A stretch of 13,012 bases of DNA. Origin: Syntrophomonadaceae bacterium (lineage in GTDB: Bacteria; Bacillota; Syntrophomonadia; Syntrophomonadales; Syntrophomonadaceae). This document shows positions 7,270 through 12,882 of this stretch, piece by piece; position 1 is the stretch's first letter, and every line of letters begins with the position of its first letter. The notes below the pieces were generated by a model that made no database searches, was not told where the DNA came from, and saw only the letters and a list, made by a program, of their open reading frames with translations. Location of the stretch: assembly GCA_030526885.1 (NCBI GenBank), contig JAUNBV010000043.1, positions 1 through 13,012 on the forward strand, given 5' to 3'. The translations under genes and the position numbers were made by a program.

Positions 7270-9135
7270 TTATAGCGTTTCATCTCTATCGCCGTACATC
7301 ACGAACCGGTTTTTGCCCTGCTCCTTAGCTCTGTAAAGGGCGTAGTCGGCGTTGCGGTACAGTTCATCAAAGGTGGCTCCGTGGCGGCTGTAGGTGGCTA
7401 CGCCCAAGCTGATGGAAACCTTTTGCTCACAGCTCTCAAACTTCAGGGTATTGACCAGCTCGCATAATTCTTTGGCTTTAGCCCGGACCATGGATTCGGA
7501 CACCATATCCTTCAGGAAGACCGCAAATTCATCGCCCCCCAGACGCCCTACGATATCGGTGGTCCGGAAGTAGCGCTTCATGGTATGGGCCAGGCCGATG
7601 AGCACCTCATCGCCGGCAAAATGCCCCATGGTATCGTTGATGGCCTTGAATTCATCGATATCCAACAGGAAAAGGGCGTGATAGCCTTCCTTCCCTTCGT
7701 TGGCGATGCAATCTTCCGTTTTTAGCCGCATGGCTTCATGGTTGTACAGGCCGGTGAGCGAGTCCCGCTCCGCCATGATCTGTAATTGCTGCATCTCGCG
7801 CTTTTGCTGGTCGATATTGACGATCTTGCCCAGTACCCGGTAGGGATGACCGAAGATATCGCGCTGGGCCAATACTTCCACCCGGCACCACACGTATTCG
7901 CGGTTGACGTTGACGATGCGAAACTCCGCCGTGGATTCCTGCGCGCTGGAGTACAAATCCATTCCCAGCTTCATAAAGGCTTCATTGTCGTCCTCATGCA
8001 CATAGGGATTGGGGCGCTTGAGGTCGCTGAGCCGGCTCATAAACGGGGTGCGCCCAAACACGCGGTAAAAGCTCTGGTTGAAATGTATGGTGTCTTCATA
8101 CACCGCGCCTTCAAACAGAATGCTGTCCGACAGGTCCTCCACCATGCGGTAGGTCTCCTCGCTCTGGCGCAGCCTCTCCTTCTCCTCCTCCAACCGCCGG
8201 GTATAGCGGCGATGCTGGGCGATGAGATAGCCTACCAGCAACAGGGTCAAAAGCATCAGCTTGCCGGTCAGCAGCAGCATCAGTTCGGTGCTGCGTTCGG
8301 CCTGGGTCTCCACCACCGAGGCGGGCATCACATTAAAGATATACCAGTCGTTGACTCCCAGGGGTATGTAGGTAGTATAGCGGCGGTTGCCGTTATAGCT
8401 ATAGAAGAAGCCGCTGCTTTCGCCCTGCACGAGATCGGCCAAGATCTTTTCCACCGTCATTTGGTTATCCAGCTCGGCCGCGCTAAAAAATTCCAGCACA
8501 TTGATGTCCGAGCTCAAAAAGAGTTCATTGGGGGATTTTATCACAATCTCCCCCTGGCCGTCTGTGACAACGCAATAGCCGGTGTCCTCATATTCCTCCA
8601 GGATCATTACCTCATAAAAAACCTCTTCTTTGAACCCGCCGAACAACACTCCGGCGATTTCATCCCCGGAGTACACCGGCACCGAAATGACAAAATGGGG
8701 CAGATAATCGACGCGGCCCTCCTCCAGTCTTTCGATGGCCCGTTCCCCTTTTAGCGACTGCTGGAAGTAAGAGCGGTCTGCCACGCTGGTTTGCTCGCCA
8801 TTGCTAGCCGTTACACGGCCTTCGATATCAGTTATGTACACAAAGTGGTAATCCCCGGTTTCGACCACCGATTGCATCAGCAGGGAAATGTCGTCCATGG
8901 ATTTGGTATGTAGATAATCGGCTTCTTTCAGATACTCGGCCAGGCTTTCCAAGACATGATACTGGCCAGCCAGTTTGGCCCTGATAATCCTGGCCTGCAG
9001 AGAGCCTTCCTCCTGCAGGATATCATAAGTGCGCTGCTTGAGGTCGTAGCTGATGGTCTTGCTGTAATCATTCAGGCAAAGCAGCACCAGCAGGATAAAT
9101 ATAAGGTATATAAGTATATTAAGCTTTTTCCGCAT
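7270..9135 (-). CDS. Membrane sensor diguanylate cyclase (dCache-PAS-GGDEF)
   Basis: This 621-residue protein makes cyclic di-GMP from two GTP. Domains in order: membrane segment 6-22; an extracellular double-Cache-like sensor, about 28-280; a second membrane segment, about 284-306; a short charged coiled coil, 308-328; a PAS domain of the PAS_3 kind, about 328-447; and the GGDEF domain, about 450-617. Seen: LLDIDEFKAIND (489-500), GRLGGDEFAVF with GGDEF intact at 533-537, and the product-inhibition site RTTD (524-527), five residues before GGDEF. The enzyme should therefore be active and subject to feedback by c-di-GMP. AAAGGAGC precedes the ATG. The thioesterase gene ends 35 bases upstream on the same strand and is probably cotranscribed. 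There is no EAL domain. The ligand of the outer sensor cannot be read from sequence. Confidence 0.92.
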   Translation of the reverse strand: MRKKLNILIYLIFILLVLLCLNDYSKTISYDLKQRTYDILQEEGSLQARIIRAKLAGQYHVLESLAEYLKEADYLHTKSMDDISLLMQSVVETGDYHFVYITDIEGRVTASNGEQTSVADRSYFQQSLKGERAIERLEEGRVDYLPHFVISVPVYSGDEIAGVLFGGFKEEVFYEVMILEEYEDTGYCVVTDGQGEIVIKSPNELFLSSDINVLEFFSAAELDNQMTVEKILADLVQGESSGFFYSYNGNRRYTTYIPLGVNDWYIFNVMPASVVETQAERSTELMLLLTGKLMLLTLLLVGYLIAQHRRYTRRLEEEKERLRQSEETYRMVEDLSDSILFEGAVYEDTIHFNQSFYRVFGRTPFMSRLSDLKRPNPYVHEDDNEAFMKLGMDLYSSAQESTAEFRIVNVNREYVWCRVEVLAQRDIFGHPYRVLGKIVNIDQQKREMQQLQIMAERDSLTGLYNHEAMRLKTEDCIANEGKEGYHALFLLDIDEFKAINDTMGHFAGDEVLIGLAHTMKRYFRTTDIVGRLGGDEFAVFLKDMVSESMVRAKAKELCELVNTLKFESCEQKVSISLGVATYSRHGATFDELYRNADYALYRAKEQGKNRFVMYGDRDETL

Positions 9136-9170
9136 TGCCTGCTCCTTTGCTAAAACATGGGGTTAAGGGG

Positions 9171-9605
9171 TCATTCACGCGAGGGCAGCGTCATGTAATG
9201 GCAATCCGCGGATGCCACCAGTTTGCCTTCGCTGTTATAGGCCTCGCCCAGCATATGGGTCAGGGTACGGCCACGGGTCTGCGCCCACGCCTTGATGGTG
9301 AGCGTGTCGCCGGGGAAAATGGGGCGATGATAATTAGTGTTTATATTAACCGTGGTGGTGAGGGTCTTGAACACGAGATGGCTTAAGGGGCCGAAAACGT
9401 TATCAAAAGCGGCGGTGACAAACCCCCCCTGCATCGAGCCGGCCGGATTGCAGTATTCCTTTTTGACCGGAAAGGATACGACCAGGGTGTCGTCGCCCTG
9501 CGTGCCTACCATGGTGCCGTTCAAATAATGGAAGCAGGGAGGGGAATTCTTTAAATGCTCTATGGCCTCCGCGCTCAGCGCCTCGCTTGCTCCCGCGTAA
9601 TCCAT
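9171..9605 (-). CDS. PaaI-type hotdog-fold thioesterase
   Basis: This 144-residue single hotdog domain belongs to the acyl-CoA thioesterase 4HBT group. The central helix motif is visible as NPAGSMQGGFVTAAFDNVFG (53-72), with the likely catalytic acid at D68 and the GG pair at 60-61. Many PaaI proteins have His before GG; here it is Gln (Q59), a known variant. The protein probably hydrolyses a CoA thioester in the cytoplasm; the substrate is unknown. GAGGAGG lies seven bases before the ATG. It is the first gene of a probable two-gene transcript with the diguanylate cyclase, a pairing with no obvious metabolic logic. Confidence 0.87.
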   Translation of the reverse strand: MDYAGASEALSAEAIEHLKNSPPCFHYLNGTMVGTQGDDTLVVSFPVKKEYCNPAGSMQGGFVTAAFDNVFGPLSHLVFKTLTTTVNINTNYHRPIFPGDTLTIKAWAQTRGRTLTHMLGEAYNSEGKLVASADCHYMTLPSRE

Positions 9606-9658
9606 CGGATGACCTCCTCAAGAATAATCGCTTCACCGTTGATTAAACCCTGTTAGAT

Positions 9659-9664
9659 ATTTTA
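9659..9664 (-). promoter_or_regulatory. Possible -10 box of the thioesterase-cyclase operon
   Basis: On the minus strand TAAAAT (five of six bases of TATAAT) lies about 55 bases before the thioesterase ATG, inside an A/T-rich stretch. A short dyad, GTTA-TAAC (9652-9666), overlaps it and might be an operator. No good -35 box is seen. Confidence 0.35.
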
Positions 9665-9707
9665 ACATTCATTTATGCGCAATTAAACACCTTTTTTAAA
9701 TAAATAG

Positions 9708-9752
9708 CGGGCGGCCCCGCCATGGTATGACAGCCAAGGCCGGAGCCGCCCG
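9708..9752 (-). terminator. Probable terminator of htrA
   Basis: CGGGCGGC (9708-9715) and GCCGCCCG (9745-9752) form a perfect 8-bp stem. On the minus strand it is followed by CTATTTATTTAAA, a T-rich but interrupted tail. It starts 26 bases after the htrA stop codon. The loop is long (29 bases), so its efficiency is uncertain; the plus side also has a T run (9754-9758). Confidence 0.55.
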
Positions 9753-9777
9753 ATTTTTCGAGTTTGAACCGTTTGTA

Positions 9778-10962
9778 TCAGTAGGGGCGGGATTGAAGGG
9801 TTATGCTCAATTCCACCGTTTTGCCGCCGCGCAGCACCTCCACCGGGATGGTGTCGCCCACCCGGCAGGCGGCTACCGCGTCCTGTACCTCGCCGCCGTC
9901 CGCTACCGCCGCGCCGTTCACCCTGGTAATTACGTCATAGGTCTGCATCCCGGCGGCCTGGGCCGGCCCCTCATCCACCACCGAGATTACCAGCGCGCCG
10001 GCGGCGTCCTTGCTGATACCCAGCTGGGCAAAGCCGCTGTCGGTGAGCGTGCTCAGATCGCGCATCTGCACTCCGATAAAGGCGCGTTCGATGCCGCCCG
10101 TGGCAATTAACTCCGACAATACCTCGTTGGCGGTGTTGATGGGGATGGCAAAGCCGATGCCCTGGGCGCTGGAGTTGACCGCGGTATTGATGGCGATGAC
10201 CTCCCCGGCCATGTTGAGCAGAGGGCCGCCGGAATTGCCGGGATTGATGGCGGCGTCGGTCTGGATCAGGTTGGAATAGCTGCGGTCCTGTACGGTGATG
10301 GGCCGCCCGGTAGCCGAGATTACGCCAAAGGTGGTGGTATGGTCCAGGCTGTAAGGGCTGCCGATGGCGATAACGAAATCACCCACGCGGGAAGCGTCGG
10401 AATCCCCCAGTTCCAGATAGGGATAGCCGCTGCCCTCGATGTTCAAGATGGCCAGATCCAATTCATAATCCTGGCCCACCAGAGTGGCCGCCACCCGCTC
10501 CCCGGAACCGTTCAGAATCACGTAGATATTCTCCGCCCCGTTGACCACATGCTGATTGGTCAGGATATAGCCGTCCGCGGAAATGAGAAAGCCGGTGCCG
10601 CTGCCGGTGGAATATTGCTGCTCCTGCGGCTGCTGATAGCGTGAGTTGGGGCCGAAAAACTGTTCAAAGAAAGGGTCGTTGAAATAGTAATTGAACAACG
10701 ATACCGGCACTTCCACCTCTACCGTCACCACCGCCGGGCCGGCCTGCTCCACGATATCGGAAACCCCCAGCGTGGGCAGGGCCGCCCCTTCCGCCGCCGC
10801 TTGCGGCTCATCATCGGTGACCGCCGCCGCCGGGCGGGCGTTATCGCTGCCCACGATACCCTCGATGAGCGGCGTGCCGGTGTTGTACGCCACCACCGAG
10901 CCGCCCAGCCAGAACCCGAGCAGCAAAACGATCAATACCGTAAACATCGTACTTTTTTTCAT
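9778..10962 (-). CDS. htrA: HtrA/DegP-type membrane-anchored serine protease with one PDZ domain
   Basis: This 394-residue protease degrades or processes damaged exported proteins outside the membrane. Domains: an N-terminal anchor about 6-26; an Ala/Pro-rich linker about 40-62; the trypsin-like domain about 65-285, with H138 (TNQHVVN), D169 (YELDLAIL) and S245 in GNSGGP (243-248); and a PDZ domain about 290-390 (begins AFIGVQM, then EGPAQAAGMQTYDVI). The triad is complete and the length is normal for the Gram-positive HtrA form with one PDZ. AAAGGAGTGG precedes the ATG by seven bases. It is preceded on the same strand by the YuzD-like gene (93-base gap) and may have its own promoter in that gap. 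Confidence 0.95.
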   Translation of the reverse strand: MKKSTMFTVLIVLLLGFWLGGSVVAYNTGTPLIEGIVGSDNARPAAAVTDDEPQAAAEGAALPTLGVSDIVEQAGPAVVTVEVEVPVSLFNYYFNDPFFEQFFGPNSRYQQPQEQQYSTGSGTGFLISADGYILTNQHVVNGAENIYVILNGSGERVAATLVGQDYELDLAILNIEGSGYPYLELGDSDASRVGDFVIAIGSPYSLDHTTTFGVISATGRPITVQDRSYSNLIQTDAAINPGNSGGPLLNMAGEVIAINTAVNSSAQGIGFAIPINTANEVLSELIATGGIERAFIGVQMRDLSTLTDSGFAQLGISKDAAGALVISVVDEGPAQAAGMQTYDVITRVNGAAVADGGEVQDAVAACRVGDTIPVEVLRGGKTVELSITLQSRPY

Positions 10963-10988
10963 CGCTTATCCACTCCTTTTCACCGGTT

Positions 10989-11013
10989 GATTATCATCCC
11001 TTTAATCATAATC
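10989..11013 (-). promoter_or_regulatory. Possible htrA -10 box within a small dyad
   Basis: On the minus strand TATGAT (complement of 11005-11010, five of six bases of TATAAT) lies about 45 bases before the htrA ATG. GATTAT (10989-10994) and ATAATC (11008-11013) are inverted and overlap it, a layout possible for an operator. No convincing -35 box is present. Confidence 0.3.
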
Positions 11014-11055
11014 TAGCAGGGTTTGCTTAAAATAACCTTAAAAACCCAGCTTAAA

Positions 11056-11430
11056 TCAATGCATCCGGCGCGCAGCCTTAAGCTTCTGGATATTTTTGAC
11101 CACCGTGGTCATATCCATGCTGCCCACCAGCAGCGGCTTGCCGTTTAACAGCACATAGGGGTACAGATAGCCCACGCGCAGGAGCTGCTCCACCTTGGCC
11201 GGGATTTCGCTGTCATCCACCGTGCGCATATCCACATAACGGAATATGATTTCATCGCCCGGAAAATGCTGCGGCAGATGGGTGCGGATGGAGCCCCAGG
11301 TGCTCATCACCTCCGGCTCCTCCAGGATATGCCCCTGACATCCCGCCTCCGTGCAGCCGCAGCCATCGCAGGTACCCGAGCAAATATTTTCAGGATTATC
11401 CCCAAAAAACAATTCCAGCACTATCTCCAT
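11056..11430 (-). CDS. YuzD/DUF1462-like thioredoxin-fold protein with a Cys-rich N-terminus
   Basis: This is a 124-residue soluble protein. The C-terminal two thirds resemble YuzD (putative disulfide oxidoreductase, thioredoxin-like fold): a TWGSIRTHL helix, FRYVDMRTVDD, then a helix and the YPYVLLNGKPLLVG segment (about 90-103), typical of the cis-Pro side of such folds. YuzD itself has one CxxC near its start. Here the N-terminus instead has five Cys in 15 residues (C17, C21, C24, C26, C31), followed by a short linker. This could bind a metal or Fe-S cluster, or act in thiol exchange; that is inference. GAGAGG lies before the ATG. A promoter and dyad sit directly upstream (11455-11526). 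The assignment rests on my recollection of the family pattern. Confidence 0.68.
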   Translation of the reverse strand: MEIVLELFFGDNPENICSGTCDGCGCTEAGCQGHILEEPEVMSTWGSIRTHLPQHFPGDEIIFRYVDMRTVDDSEIPAKVEQLLRVGYLYPYVLLNGKPLLVGSMDMTTVVKNIQKLKAARRMH

Positions 11431-11454
11431 AATAAACCATCCTCTCTAAAAACG

Positions 11455-11500
11455 CATATAGGGCAGGCGACCGCTCTTAAAGCCTCCCCTGCCCTATATG
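11455..11500 (-). promoter_or_regulatory. Terminator-like hairpin or operator in front of the YuzD-like gene
   Basis: CATATAGGGCAGG (11455-11467) and CCTGCCCTATATG (11488-11500) are perfect 13-base arms with a 20-base centre. On the minus strand the stem is followed by CGTTTTTA and then the ribosome site of the YuzD-like gene, 24 bases before its ATG. Its outer arm overlaps the likely -10 box by three bases. It could be an intrinsic attenuator, a 5'-end protecting hairpin, or a protein-binding dyad over the transcription start. Confidence 0.65.
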
Positions 11501-11526
11501 ATAACTCTAAACCGGCAAAAAGCCAA
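11498..11526 (-). promoter_or_regulatory. Promoter of the YuzD-like gene
   Basis: On the minus strand TTGGCT (complement of 11521-11526, four of six bases of TTGACA) is 17 bases before TATCAT (complement of 11498-11503, five of six bases of TATAAT). The predicted start falls inside the dyad at 11455-11500, so the transcript would begin within the first arm. Confidence 0.5.
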
Positions 11527-11607
11527 TGCCATTCCCGCTGCTATCAGCTAGCCGCTAACTACTAACTGCCGCGGGCGCCCCGCTCCCGCTTGTCCGTTTT
11601 TCAAACT

Positions 11608-11631
11608 AAATGTTCAGACGTCTGAACATTT
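11608..11631. repeat. Perfect 24-bp palindrome (CAGACGTCTG centre)
   Basis: The two 12-base halves are exact reverse complements with no loop, centred between 11619 and 11620; the half-site reads AAATGTTCAGAC. It is the symmetric core of repeat copy A. Confidence 0.95.
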
Positions 11632-11645
11632 GTTGAGCGTCCACC

Positions 11646-11654
11646 TGTGGATAA
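11646..11654 (-). promoter_or_regulatory. Perfect DnaA-box sequence in repeat copy A
   Basis: The minus strand reads TTATCCACA, the consensus DnaA site, in the 18-base core shared with copy B. Whether DnaA binds is unknown; there is no dnaA gene or origin-like cluster in view. Confidence 0.6.
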
Positions 11655-11688
11655 CCTGCGGGCGCGTGGCGTTCCGATACGGTTAGCG

Positions 11689-11707
11689 AATTGCGGACGC
11701 GGCCCAG
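11689..11707 (+). repeat. Direct repeat of a segment of copy B (also at 12822-12840)
   Basis: AATTGCGGACGCGGCCCAG here matches 12822-12840 at 18 of 19 bases in the same orientation, while copies A and B as wholes are inverted. This suggests a partial second copy of the repeat in direct orientation next to copy A, 14 bases past the end of the pilin frame. Confidence 0.75.
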
Positions 11708-11714
11708 CGATACA

Positions 11715-11728
11715 AGCCCTTTAGGGCT
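11715..11728. terminator. Small hairpin over the pilin stop codon
   Basis: AGCCC (11715-11719) and GGGCT (11724-11728) flank TTTA, which contains the pilin stop (TTA, 11721-11723). The T run (11730-11734) lies on the plus-strand side, so it would serve a plus-strand transcript. On the minus strand the tail is TTGTATC, which makes it a weak pilin terminator. Confidence 0.4.
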
Positions 11729-12644
11729 GTTTTTCTAGTTTCCAGTTTTCGGAGTTCGCAGGAACAGTATCCTCGATGCGCATATAAGGATAATCATCCC
11801 CGCCATACTTTATTGTGGCGCCAAATCCTTCCGTTTCGTACGTAAGCTCTCCGTCCTGGTTAAAAAAGAGCCGATAAGCGGTAGAGTTTTTTTCAATGTT
11901 AACTGTCTCTTTGGCCTCTACCCGCGTCTTTTGCTCGTCATTCAGTTGCACCCAGATAACGCAGAACTTCCCGTTATTATCACCTTCCGAGTTGTTGTAG
12001 ACAATCCTCCACATCGCGTCGGGGCCGGTTTTCAAACCGGCGGCATTGAGCGCGGCATTGATAGCATTTATGCGGGAGACATTCTCGCCCGTCGCCAGGC
12101 AGTCGATATTCTCGATAGTCTTTTCGCGGAAAGTAAGCCCCTGATATTCTATGGCTGATTTTATTGCGTCCGCCAACGCCTGAGAACCAACACTCATATC
12201 GGACAACGCCACGGTTTCGCCGTGCTTGCCGCATCGGGTTTTGACCACCGTGTTATTGATGGTGTCGATGGTGATGTAGCACTTGCTGCGGGAAGGGCAG
12301 AGATGCTCGATGGTAAATATCGTCTGCGATGCCTGGGGCACCACCGGGCCTTCGCCATCCCGGCTCCTGACCGCCGCTCCGGGGGAAACCCCCTCCAGCC
12401 CCACCTCGGCCATCAGCTCATTGAGCGCATTCTCATGGTTGGCCGGCGTGTTAAGTATCAGGTGCAGGCTGTAAGCATTCGCCAGTTGGTGCAGGTTGGT
12501 ATCGCACACCTGGGCGCGGGCTTTTTCCACATAGCGGACAAACTGGGGGGCCAGGATGGCGGTGAGCACGGCCAGCACGGCAATGACCACCACCAGCTCT
12601 ATCAGCGTAAAGCCGGGGCTTGGTTTTCGCAGCAACCGTTTCAT
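11721..12644 (-). CDS. Type IV pilin-like protein with class III/N-methylation signal
   Basis: This 307-residue protein begins MKRLLRKPSPGFTLIELVVV. The prepilin peptidase site is G11/F12, with Glu at +5 of the mature protein (E16), followed by a hydrophobic helix to about 33. The head domain has six Cys (47, 116, 122, 138, 182, 228). CPSRSKC with TRCGKHG (115-141) resembles the CP-x-C-x-HG element of pseudopilins and Firmicute pilins. At 307 residues it is longer than usual major pilins (about 100-170), with an extra C-terminal region (about 150-307) that I do not recognise. The start is the ATG after GGGGAGGT (seven-base gap); an open frame upstream to 12926 is not part of the gene. No pilus assembly gene is nearby. 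The gene and its promoter lie between two inverted repeats. Confidence 0.85.
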   Translation of the reverse strand: MKRLLRKPSPGFTLIELVVVIAVLAVLTAILAPQFVRYVEKARAQVCDTNLHQLANAYSLHLILNTPANHENALNELMAEVGLEGVSPGAAVRSRDGEGPVVPQASQTIFTIEHLCPSRSKCYITIDTINNTVVKTRCGKHGETVALSDMSVGSQALADAIKSAIEYQGLTFREKTIENIDCLATGENVSRINAINAALNAAGLKTGPDAMWRIVYNNSEGDNNGKFCVIWVQLNDEQKTRVEAKETVNIEKNSTAYRLFFNQDGELTYETEGFGATIKYGGDDYPYMRIEDTVPANSENWKLEKQP

Positions 12645-12693
12645 GAGCGTTACCTCCCCTTGCCGGTTCCCGATTTTCCAACAAATCCTACCT

Positions 12694-12725
12694 ATTAAAT
12701 ACACCCGCCGCCACGAGCTTGTCAA
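12694..12725 (-). promoter_or_regulatory. Promoter of the pilin-like gene
   Basis: On the minus strand a perfect TTGACA (complement of 12720-12725) is followed after 18 bases by TATTTAAT (complement of 12694-12701). The -10 could be read as TATTTA (spacing 18) or TTTAAT (spacing 20). It stands about 50 bases before the ATG and inside repeat copy B, so the promoter travels with the gene. Confidence 0.6.
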
Positions 12726-12741
12726 GGCGTTTGTTGCATTT

Positions 12742-12750
12742 TGTGGAAAA
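12742..12750 (-). promoter_or_regulatory. DnaA-box-like sequence upstream of the pilin promoter
   Basis: The minus strand reads TTTTCCACA, one base from the consensus TTATCCACA, six bases outside repeat copy B. A chance match is possible. Confidence 0.3.
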
Positions 12751-12777
12751 AAGGCGGGAGCGCGAAGCGCCCGCAAG

Positions 12778-12786
12778 TTATCCACA
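12778..12786 (+). promoter_or_regulatory. Perfect DnaA-box sequence in repeat copy B
   Basis: TTATCCACA on the plus strand, inside the 18-base core shared with copy A. Confidence 0.6.
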
Positions 12787-12803
12787 GGTGGACGTTCAAC
12801 GAA

Positions 12804-12821
12804 TTTCCAGACGTCTGGAAA
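12804..12821. repeat. Perfect 18-bp palindrome (CAGACGTCTG centre)
   Basis: TTTCCAGACGTCTGGAAA is its own reverse complement. Compared with the dyad of copy A, two base pairs differ and both arms have changed in step (offsets 6 and 8 from the centre). Confidence 0.95.
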
Positions 12822-12861
12822 AATTGCGGACACGGCCCAGGGGAGCGGGCGCTTTCGCGCT

Positions 12862-12882
12862 CCCTGATCCCTGACCCCTGCG
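12862..12882. repeat. Three tandem heptamers
   Basis: CCCTGAT, CCCTGAC and CCCTGCG follow one another directly at the right edge of repeat copy B. Confidence 0.6.

Larger units (their letters stand above)
11571..11675 (-). repeat. Dyad/DnaA-box repeat, copy A (downstream of the pilin gene)
   Basis: Read on the minus strand, this block aligns along its length with copy B (12756-12864). Shared parts are GC-rich ends containing GCGGGCGC, an 18-base exact match GTTATCCACAGGTGGACG (here the complement of 11638-11655), TCAAC, the dyad around CAGACGTCTG, a GGACA segment, and a GGGAGCGGG-like end. The GC-rich ends of this copy have diverged more than in copy B. It contains no open frame. Confidence 0.8.
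12756..12864 (+). repeat. Dyad/DnaA-box repeat, copy B, with terminal inverted repeats (MITE-like)
   Basis: The ends are inverted repeats: GGGAGCGCGAAGCGCCCGC (12756-12774) and its complement with one extra base (12845-12864). Inside are the 18-base core with TTATCCACA (12777-12794), the dyad at 12804-12821, and the segment 12822-12840 that recurs next to copy A. The whole is a 109-bp non-coding unit, inverted relative to copy A. Terminal inverted repeats and small size fit a MITE or an intergenic palindromic element; no target-site duplication could be made out. Confidence 0.75.

Noticed and set aside
7786..8754. 322-codon plus-strand frame opposite the diguanylate cyclase
   Set aside because: It lies wholly antisense to a gene with clear domains. 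Its His/Gln/Ala-rich translation is what the complement of GC-rich coding sequence gives.
9652..9666. Fatty-acid regulator operator upstream of the thioesterase
   Set aside because: The dyad is short and imperfect and did not match the FapR-type consensus as I know it.
11571..12864. CRISPR array or origin of replication
   Set aside because: There are only two inverted copies 1.1 kb apart, with no regular spacers. Two or three DnaA-box sequences without an unwinding element, dnaA or dnaN do not make an origin.
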